This document shows, one piece after another, positions 1-4,807 of a stretch of 9,699 nucleotides of DNA. The stretch is from DASRJX01 sp035649235 (lineage in GTDB: Bacteria; Acidobacteriota; Polarisedimenticolia; Gp22-AA2): the NCBI GenBank assembly GCA_035649235.1, contig DASRJX010000257.1, forward strand, positions 1 through 9,699. Reading direction: 5' to 3'. The translations under genes and the position numbers were made by a program. Position 1 is the first letter of the stretch. The number at the start of each line of letters is the position of its first letter. A model generated the notes under the pieces. It was not told the DNA's origin. It searched no databases and was given only the letters and a program-made list of their open reading frames with translations.

Positions 1-282
1 GGGACGGACGTAGAGGCGCTTCATCTCGCAGACGTCGGGCTCCAGCCGGCGCAGGGCGACGCAGCCGGCGACGCCAGCGGCCGCGTTTTGGCCCGGCGCC
101 TCCTCCTCCACGGCGAGCAGCAGACATCCATCCGGAGAGGCGTAGTCTCCCGGCAGGCCGGCCAGCTCCGCCTCGAAGTTCTGGAACGAGAGATCGAAGC
201 CTAAGGAGCCTGCATACTCCTGGAACAGGAGCCGGACGATCGGCAGATCATTCGGCCATCTCGCAGGGCGGATGGTGGGCAT
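1..282 (-). CDS. GNAT-family N-acetyltransferase, N-terminal part (cut by left window edge)
   Basis: The minus-strand frame begins at the ATG at 282 (MPTIRPARWPNDLPIVRLLF) and stays open for 94 codons to the window edge. The opening 'TIRPA...DLPIVRLLFQEYA' resembles the beta1-alpha1 start of GNAT acetyltransferases, and the last visible residues, CEMKRLYVRP, match the strand that usually comes just before the acetyl-CoA pyrophosphate loop. That loop (Q/R-x-x-G-x-G/A) would lie just past the edge, so the key binding motif is not seen. GNAT enzymes transfer acetyl from acetyl-CoA to an amine; the substrate cannot be inferred. A purine-rich GCGGGACAGG sits just upstream of the ATG as a modest ribosome site. 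The gene follows the PLP-enzyme stop codon by 42 bp on the same strand, so co-transcription is likely. Family call is fairly firm, specificity unknown. Confidence 0.75.
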   Translation of the reverse strand, partial: MPTIRPARWPNDLPIVRLLFQEYAGSLGFDLSFQNFEAELAGLPGDYASPDGCLLLAVEEEAPGQNAAAGVAGCVALRRLEPDVCEMKRLYVRP

Positions 283-324
283 GGCCTGTCCCGCGTTCCG
301 GCGCCCGAGGGGCGGCTCGCGTCC

Positions 325-1491
325 TCAGGCTTTCTCGAGAGCCTGCTTGAAGTCCTCCACCAGGTCCTCGGGCGCCTCGATGCCGCAGGAGATGCGAAGC
401 AGGTCCTCGCTGATGCCGATCGCCTCGCGCTCCTCGCGCTTCATGCCGGCGTGGGAGGTCGCCGCCGGACGGATGATGAGGGTCTCGACGCCCCCCAGGC
501 TGGGAGCAAAGGTCGGGATGCGGAGCGCCTTGACCAGCCGCTCGGCGGAAGGCAGGCCGCCCTTGAGGCGGATGGAGAGCATGCCGCCGAAGCCGGCCAG
601 AAGCTCCCGCGCGTGCGCGTGGTCGGGATGCGTCTCGAGGCCCGGATAGTTGACGCCGGCGACCTTGGCGTGCCCGGCCAGGAAGCGGGCCACTGCTGTG
701 GCGTTGGCGCCCTGCGCCTTCACCCGCAAGGCGAGCGTCTTCATGCCGCGTGCGAGGAGAAACCCGGCGTGCGGGTCGAGCGTGCCGCCGAAATGGTTCA
801 TCGTCTTGCGCACGTCGTTGATCAGCGCCGCCCGGCCGACGACGCACCCGGCCACCAGGTCCGAATGCCCGTTGAGGTACTTCGTGGCGCTGTGGAACGC
901 CAGGTCGAAGCCGAGCGCCAGCGGCCGGAAATTCACCGGCGTGGCGAAGGTGTTGTCGATGATCGTCGTCAGGCCGGCCTCCTTGGCGAAGCGCACCACC
1001 TGCCGCAGCGGGGGAACCCGCATCAGGGGGTTCGTGATGGTCTCCACCAGGAACGCCTTGGTGTTCGGCCGGAGGGCCGGCTTCCAGGTCTCGGGACGCT
1101 GCGCGTCCACGAACGTGCAGGAGAAGCCTAAGGCCGGGGCATGCTCGGTCAGGAACGTGTGCGTGCCGCCGTAGAGCGTGTCCCCGGCCAGGATATGGTC
1201 GCCGGCCTTGAGGAGCGTCACCACGCAGGACGTGACCGCCGCCATCCCGGAGGACGTGGCGACCGCAGCCTCGGCCCCTTCGAGCGCCGCCAGCTTGTCG
1301 TGCAGGTATTTCTGCGACGGGGTGCTGTTGAGCCGGATGTACTTGATGTCGTGGTACCCGGTCCCTTCGTCGAAGGCGAAGACGGTCCCCTGATAGATCG
1401 GGAAGACGATCGAGCCTTCGGGGCCGGGGCGCCGCTCGCCCGAATGCACGGCGAGGGTCTCGATACGCTGTGGCTGCCGCGGATGGTCCAT
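325..1491 (-). CDS. Cys/Met-metabolism PLP enzyme (cystathionine gamma-synthase / gamma-lyase type), 388 aa
   Basis: Complete fold-type I PLP enzyme of the trans-sulfuration family, cytoplasmic and normally tetrameric. Visible landmarks are Y51/R53 (YIR, phosphate contact from the neighbouring subunit), the phosphate loop SSGMAA at 80-85, the ring-stacking Tyr107 in DTLYGGT, Asp179 in DNTFATP (pyridine nitrogen), the Schiff-base Lys204 in SATKYLNGHSDLVAG, SLGGVETL at 331-338 and the substrate-carboxylate Arg366 in LLRIS. Length is normal for the family. I chose the ATG at 1491 because GGAGGA lies 8 nt before it and family homology begins soon after. The frame stays open upstream to 1608, but those codons run into the insertion-sequence terminal repeat and resemble nothing. 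Residues do not cleanly separate cystathionine gamma-synthase, cystathionine beta/gamma-lyase and methionine gamma-lyase, so no symbol is given. A GNAT gene follows after 42 bp. An insertion sequence ends 28 bp upstream, probably replacing or displacing the native promoter. Confidence 0.92.
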   Translation of the reverse strand: MDHPRQPQRIETLAVHSGERRPGPEGSIVFPIYQGTVFAFDEGTGYHDIKYIRLNSTPSQKYLHDKLAALEGAEAAVATSSGMAAVTSCVVTLLKAGDHILAGDTLYGGTHTFLTEHAPALGFSCTFVDAQRPETWKPALRPNTKAFLVETITNPLMRVPPLRQVVRFAKEAGLTTIIDNTFATPVNFRPLALGFDLAFHSATKYLNGHSDLVAGCVVGRAALINDVRKTMNHFGGTLDPHAGFLLARGMKTLALRVKAQGANATAVARFLAGHAKVAGVNYPGLETHPDHAHARELLAGFGGMLSIRLKGGLPSAERLVKALRIPTFAPSLGGVETLIIRPAATSHAGMKREEREAIGISEDLLRISCGIEAPEDLVEDFKQALEKA

Positions 1492-1519
1492 GGGGGATTT
1501 CCTCCGCCGACCATGATAC

Positions 1520-1547
1520 CCGACCATGGTGGTGCGAAGGTTGTGGA
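1520..1547. repeat. Left terminal inverted repeat of the insertion sequence
   Basis: Reads CCGACCATGGTGGTGCG followed by AAGGTTGTGGA on the plus strand. It matches the reverse complement of 2930-2957 at 25 of 28 positions, with mismatches at 1523, 1537 and 1545. The core of 13 consecutive identical bases starts at CCATGG (1524). It lies 28 bp from the start codon of the PLP enzyme at 1491. Confidence 0.88.
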
Positions 1548-1559
1548 CACCTGGTCGTG

Positions 1560-1594
1560 CAACCAAGACTGACCGGCGAGTGTCGCCATGGTTG
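1560..1594 (-). other. Stem-loop just past the transposase stop, inside the insertion sequence
   Basis: An outer perfect 6-bp stem (CAACCA 1560-1565 with TGGTTG 1589-1594) encloses a second, tight hairpin, GGCGA (1575-1579), loop GTG, TCGCC (1583-1587). The two are separated by an asymmetric internal loop. It lies 40 bp downstream of the transposase stop codon in the direction of transcription. There is no T-run after it, so it is not a textbook intrinsic terminator. It could attenuate read-through into the PLP-enzyme gene or be a sub-terminal structure of the element. Confidence 0.35.
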
Positions 1595-1633
1595 ATCGTC
1601 TGAACCACTCAGGATGGATGCCGAGCGTTCGTC

Positions 1634-2794
1634 TCAAACGGCCTGCTTGAGGCGATGCAGGAGATTGGTAGGGAGGACCGGTGTGGTCCAGTCCCTCCGA
1701 TAGAGGTCACGCCAGAGACCCGGTAGGTGATGCCGCTTCGGGAACAGCCGACGCGACAGCACCTGGCGCCAGGTCCATGGATGCCGGGCCAGTCCGAGGC
1801 GCATCGCCGGGGTCACGGGATCGGGTTGTCGTTCCGACCGTCCTTTCACGAAGTTGCGCCACACGGTCGCCACGAACAGGCGCTCCATGATGGCGTTCAG
1901 TCGGCGCCCGAAGGCGATGGTCTCGCGCTTGTGGTCGGGCCGTGTGTGGCGCAGGAGGGCGTGCAGCCGGTCCACTGTGTGGAGCGCGTGGTCTCTCGCC
2001 AGCGCCTCGGGCGATTTCGGCGAGCCCTTCGGCCCGCGCACCGGATTGGGTTGGATTTCAATGTCAAAGCGCCGGTGAGCGGCATGGGACGCCAGAGCGT
2101 CGAGATACTCGGGCTTGCCGTCGCAGGCGATGCGCACGGAAGCGCCCTGGGGCGCGAGGTCCAGGAGCAGATCGAGTCCGCGGCGGAACGAGCCCTCGTA
2201 TCCGGCATGCCATGGTCGCTTGGGCCGGGCCAGCCGCCTCGCCTCCTGCCAAAGTGTGCGTCGGCCGGTCCTGGCGTGGGGCGCCGAGTCGATGCCGAAC
2301 ACGAACCAGGAATCGCGGCCCACGAGAGTGAGCACGCCGAAGGGCAGGTCCTGGGTGAATTCGAAGGTCTCGAAGTGGTCCGCCGCGATGCTCTCGCCGA
2401 GCCGGCCGGAGAGATGCTCGAGGGCGAGGGACTGTATGAGGAGGGCGTGCCGTCCGAGCCGGGCGCTGAGACGCGTGACGGTCGATGGAGCGCAGCCGAG
2501 CGACCGGGCGAGCTGGCGGTGGGCCGAGCCGGCGACGAGGCCGGCGGCCACCGGGACCAGCAGTTCGGGGCGCTTGAGGTAATAGGAGGTCGCGAACGAC
2601 TGCCGCGAAAACACGCGGCCACAGGTCAGGCAGCGGAATCTGGGAATCTTCGGGCGCCGCATGGTGGCGTAGGCGCCATGACGATGGAAGTGGTAACCGG
2701 GTGCCGAACGACGATGCTCCGAACATTCGGGCCAGGGGCAGAATCGCGGCTGAAAGCCTTGCAGCCGCTCGATGGGTGTTTCCGGCCAGACCAT
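1634..2794 (-). CDS. Zinc-ribbon DDE transposase, 386 aa
   Basis: Intact transposase of the insertion sequence. The N-terminus carries a likely zinc ribbon formed by C19/C24 (CPWPEC) and C55/C58 (CLTC), followed by a probable helix-turn-helix at about 85-115 (AHRQLARSLGCAPSTVTRLS). Candidate catalytic acidic residues are D139 (ADHFETF), D225 (CDGKPEY) and E304 (NAIMERLF), in the order and kind of context expected of a DDE/RNase H-like transposase. The C-terminal block (HKRETIAFGRRLNAIMERLF, then VWRNFVKGRSER) is, from memory, typical of a common unclassified transposase family with an IS1-like zinc ribbon. No frameshift or internal stop is seen, so the element could be active. The ATG at 2794 is chosen because the sequence just after it (MVWPETPIERLQGF) leads straight into the zinc ribbon. 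In-frame ATG at 2827 and TTG at 2857 are alternatives, and none has a strong ribosome site. Confidence 0.88.
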   Translation of the reverse strand: MVWPETPIERLQGFQPRFCPWPECSEHRRSAPGYHFHRHGAYATMRRPKIPRFRCLTCGRVFSRQSFATSYYLKRPELLVPVAAGLVAGSAHRQLARSLGCAPSTVTRLSARLGRHALLIQSLALEHLSGRLGESIAADHFETFEFTQDLPFGVLTLVGRDSWFVFGIDSAPHARTGRRTLWQEARRLARPKRPWHAGYEGSFRRGLDLLLDLAPQGASVRIACDGKPEYLDALASHAAHRRFDIEIQPNPVRGPKGSPKSPEALARDHALHTVDRLHALLRHTRPDHKRETIAFGRRLNAIMERLFVATVWRNFVKGRSERQPDPVTPAMRLGLARHPWTWRQVLSRRLFPKRHHLPGLWRDLYRRDWTTPVLPTNLLHRLKQAV

Positions 2795-2929
2795 AGTCGC
2801 TCTAAGAGCAACCCCCGGACCAGGCATCGTTCGACGGAAGGAACTGAGGCCGAACAACTTGCAGGCTCCGGACCGACCTTCGGCGTTCGCCGGCGCAGCG
2901 CCTCATCCACTCTCTGTCCACCCCCGAAC

Positions 2930-2957
2930 TCGACAACCTACGCACCACCATGGACGG
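2930..2957. repeat. Right terminal inverted repeat of the insertion sequence
   Basis: Its reverse complement reads CCGTCCATGGTGGTGCG followed by TAGGTTGTCGA, the partner of the left repeat at 1520-1547 with three mismatches. It lies 136 bp beyond the chosen transposase start codon. The following membrane-TPR gene starts 109 bp further on, reading away from the element. Confidence 0.88.
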
Positions 2958-2998
2958 TTTCGTGATCGCCGCGGCGGCTGGCGGAACGGCGCCGGAGG

Positions 2999-3010
2999 CA
3001 CTAAATATTG
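2999..3010 (+). promoter_or_regulatory. Candidate -10 element (TAAATAT) for the membrane-TPR gene
   Basis: TAAATATT at 3002-3009 is an isolated AT-rich run in very GC-rich DNA, about 60 bp before the start codon at 3067 and outside the insertion sequence. TAAATA matches the TATAAT consensus at 4 of 6 positions. No good -35 hexamer is found at 16-18 bp upstream, so this is only a candidate. Confidence 0.25.
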
Positions 3011-3022
3011 TCGCCGGATAGT

Positions 3023-3046
3023 GGTGCCGGACAGGCGCCGGACACC
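3023..3046 (+). promoter_or_regulatory. Imperfect hairpin made of GCCGGA repeats in the leader of the membrane-TPR gene
   Basis: GGTGCCGG (3023-3030) pairs with CCGG-CACC (3038-3046) across a 7-nt loop, with one bulged A at 3042. The same stretch contains GCCGGA direct repeats starting at 2991, 3013, 3026 and 3037 (steps of 22, 13 and 11). It lies between the candidate -10 and the ribosome site GGAG at 3059-3062. It could be an operator or an RNA leader structure; no known regulator is recognised. Confidence 0.25.
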
Positions 3047-3066
3047 TGCCGGGTTCTCGGAGTCCC

Positions 3067-4689
3067 ATGATGGACGACAACCAGATCACTCCATTCGGCG
3101 GCATCTTGGGGCGCGTGCTGCGCGACTCCATGTCGGTCGGCACCGCCGTCACCGGCATCGTCCTGGGGCTCATCCTCCTGGGGTCCGGATTCGTCCTGGG
3201 CCTTGCCGGAGCGAAGGGCCTGTCGATGATCCTCGGGCATATCGTCGTGGCGGTCGCGCTGGCGCGCTTCGCGCTCAACGGTATGGCAGGGGAGTCGAGC
3301 GGAACGATCTTCTCGACTGCCGGCGGCTCCTGGCCCCTGGCGATGGCGGTCGCAGGGCGCTACCTCGTCCTGAACCTGCTCTGGATCGCGCCGCTCCTGC
3401 TCCTCGTCTTCAGCCTCGTTGGCTCGGCCGCGACGCCCGCGACCGTGGGGGCCGGCGGGCCGTCCGCCCCGCAGAGCGGACCGGGCGGGGTCGTCGTGCC
3501 GGGGAGCACCGCGATGACCGGAGGCGCGGCAGGCCTGATGCTGATGCTGCCGATCCTGGCTGTCCTGACGTCCAAGACCTTCATCGCCGCGGCCGTCCTG
3601 TTCATCATCGGCATGACGCTCCTGCCGCCGATCTTTCTGATCGTCGCCGTGCGGTCCGAGAAGTTCGGACAGATCTTCTCGACTGTCCTGTGGAGCAACG
3701 CGTTCTCCGGACGCCTGAGCGACCTGTACGCCATCTACGTGGTGCACGGCGGCGCTTTGGGGATGCTCTTCATCCTGGCGATCCCGGCGCTCCTCCTGAC
3801 CTTCGCGGCGGGGAAGGACATCGGCTTCCTGTTCCTGTCGATCGGCATGGCGTACAGCGGCGGTCTCGCCATCACGCTGCTCGGTCGCCTGTGCGGCTTC
3901 TTCGCCTTGGGCGAGGAGCTGGGGGGCCCGGCGCTGGCGATGCAGCCCGTCGCGGGCCCAGAGCACGGGATGGCGGCCGGCCGGGGCGGGCGTCCCAGGC
4001 CGCCTGAGATCTTCGGCGCGCCGGAGACGGCGGCCGATCCACACGGCGCCGTCGTCGCTGGAGAGGCCGGAGCAGTGCCGGGACATGCGGCGCGACAGGC
4101 GGCAGGCGCACCCTCCAGCCCGACGCCGGTCGCGGACCTGTCGCAGCAGGTCGCGGAAGCGCGGGCCCGCTTCGAGAGCGACGCGGACGGCGCCCTCGGA
4201 GCGCTTCAGGCCCTCCGGGAGGAGAACCCCGGCCACCCCCTGGTGCTGCACGCCATCGCTTCCCTGCTCCACGACGCCGGCCGCGCGCCCGAAGCGGTCC
4301 TCGTGGCCCGCGAGGCGATTCCGGTCTGCCTCGAGCACGGCCAGGCCGCCCTGGCGGCGGAGCTCTTCGCCGCCCTCTGGAAGCACGCCAAGGAGATGGG
4401 ACTGTCGCACGAGCAGATCGACATCGTCGCCACGGTGCTGGCGAAGGCGGGCGACCACTCCCGGGCCATCACCGCCTTCGGGATCGCACTGCAGATGGAC
4501 CCCAACGACCGCAAAGCCATCAAGGGACTCCTGCAGCTTGCCGACCACAAGATGCACCGCGAGGGGCGCCCCAAGGACGCGGCCCGCATCTATACCTTCC
4601 TCCTGCAATACGCCTCGAACTCCCCCTTCGCCGAGGACATCCGGCGCGGCCTCGCCGACGCCGAGTCGCGCCTGGCCCGCGCCTCCTGA
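3067..4689 (+). CDS. Uncharacterised polytopic membrane protein with C-terminal TPR-like domain, 540 aa
   Basis: I do not recognise a named family. Hydrophobic stretches that look like membrane helices lie at about 23-48, 52-71, 91-120, 154-196 (probably two) and 228-282 (probably two), giving six or seven spans. A Gly/Pro/Ser-rich stretch (120-150) separates two of them. A low-complexity Ala/Gly/Pro linker (285-355) leads to a soluble helical region (355-540) with TPR-like character: LHAIASLLHDAGRAPEAVLVAREAI-type pairs around 393-418, then AKAGDHSRAITAFGIALQMDPN around 459-480. The layout suggests an inner-membrane anchor with a TPR scaffold for protein contacts. ATG codons at 3067 and 3070 are adjacent; GGAG at 3059-3062 is 4 nt from the first and 7 nt from the second, so 3070 may be the true start. 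A lipoprotein gene follows 118 bp later on the same strand. The real coding frame is supported by clean TM/TPR logic; the function is unknown. Confidence 0.85.
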   Translation: MMDDNQITPFGGILGRVLRDSMSVGTAVTGIVLGLILLGSGFVLGLAGAKGLSMILGHIVVAVALARFALNGMAGESSGTIFSTAGGSWPLAMAVAGRYLVLNLLWIAPLLLLVFSLVGSAATPATVGAGGPSAPQSGPGGVVVPGSTAMTGGAAGLMLMLPILAVLTSKTFIAAAVLFIIGMTLLPPIFLIVAVRSEKFGQIFSTVLWSNAFSGRLSDLYAIYVVHGGALGMLFILAIPALLLTFAAGKDIGFLFLSIGMAYSGGLAITLLGRLCGFFALGEELGGPALAMQPVAGPEHGMAAGRGGRPRPPEIFGAPETAADPHGAVVAGEAGAVPGHAARQAAGAPSSPTPVADLSQQVAEARARFESDADGALGALQALREENPGHPLVLHAIASLLHDAGRAPEAVLVAREAIPVCLEHGQAALAAELFAALWKHAKEMGLSHEQIDIVATVLAKAGDHSRAITAFGIALQMDPNDRKAIKGLLQLADHKMHREGRPKDAARIYTFLLQYASNSPFAEDIRRGLADAESRLARAS

Positions 4690-4793
4690 AACCGGCCGAT
4701 CCGAGGGCGCCCCGAACCGTGCGCCCCCGCCGACTGTCACGTCCGCCCCGCCTCTTGAAGCCGCCGCCATCCGCTCCTCGGCGCGGGATGAGC

Positions 4794-4799
4794 GATAAT
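4794..4799 (+). promoter_or_regulatory. Candidate -10 element immediately upstream of the lipoprotein start
   Basis: GATAAT at 4794-4799 matches TATAAT at 5 of 6 positions and ends 8 nt before the ATG at 4808. If used, transcription would begin at or next to the start codon and give a nearly leaderless mRNA, which would fit the lack of a clear ribosome site there. No -35 hexamer is seen at the right distance. Confidence 0.25.
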
Positions 4800-4807
4800 C
4801 GGCCGCG

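Larger units (their letters stand above)
1520..2957 (-). mobile_element. Insertion sequence, about 1.44 kb, with terminal inverted repeats and one transposase
   Basis: Two matching ends in inverted orientation (1520-1547 and 2930-2957, 25 of 28 positions identical) bracket a single intact transposase frame on the minus strand. Non-coding margins inside the element are about 86 bp at the left end and about 135 bp at the right. The size, one gene and matched ends are those of a simple IS. No convincing target-site duplication is visible: the best is a 7-bp direct match with two mismatches (1511-1517 versus 2960-2966), so the exact outer boundaries are uncertain by a few bases. The element sits between the divergent PLP-enzyme and membrane-TPR genes. 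Family is unassigned; a zinc-ribbon DDE protein suggests the IS1/IS1595 neighbourhood. Confidence 0.85.

Noticed and set aside
1492..1608. N-terminal extension of the PLP enzyme by 39 codons
   Set aside because: The frame is open upstream but crosses the insertion-sequence terminal repeat and has no family resemblance; the ATG at 1491 has GGAGGA at ideal spacing.
1727..2965. 412-codon plus-strand frame across the insertion sequence
   Set aside because: Antisense to the transposase, which has zinc-ribbon and candidate DDE motifs; no recognisable domain in the plus-strand frame.
2772..4007. Plus-strand 411-codon frame overlapping the insertion-sequence end and the membrane-TPR gene
   Set aside because: Arg-rich shadow frame crossing the terminal repeat; the overlapping frame from 3067 has clear membrane helices and TPR-like repeats.
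4705..4726. GGGCGC/GCGCCC hairpin after the membrane-TPR gene as a terminator
   Set aside because: A perfect 6-bp stem with a 10-nt loop, but followed by C-rich sequence with no T-run; such short GC stems are common by chance here.
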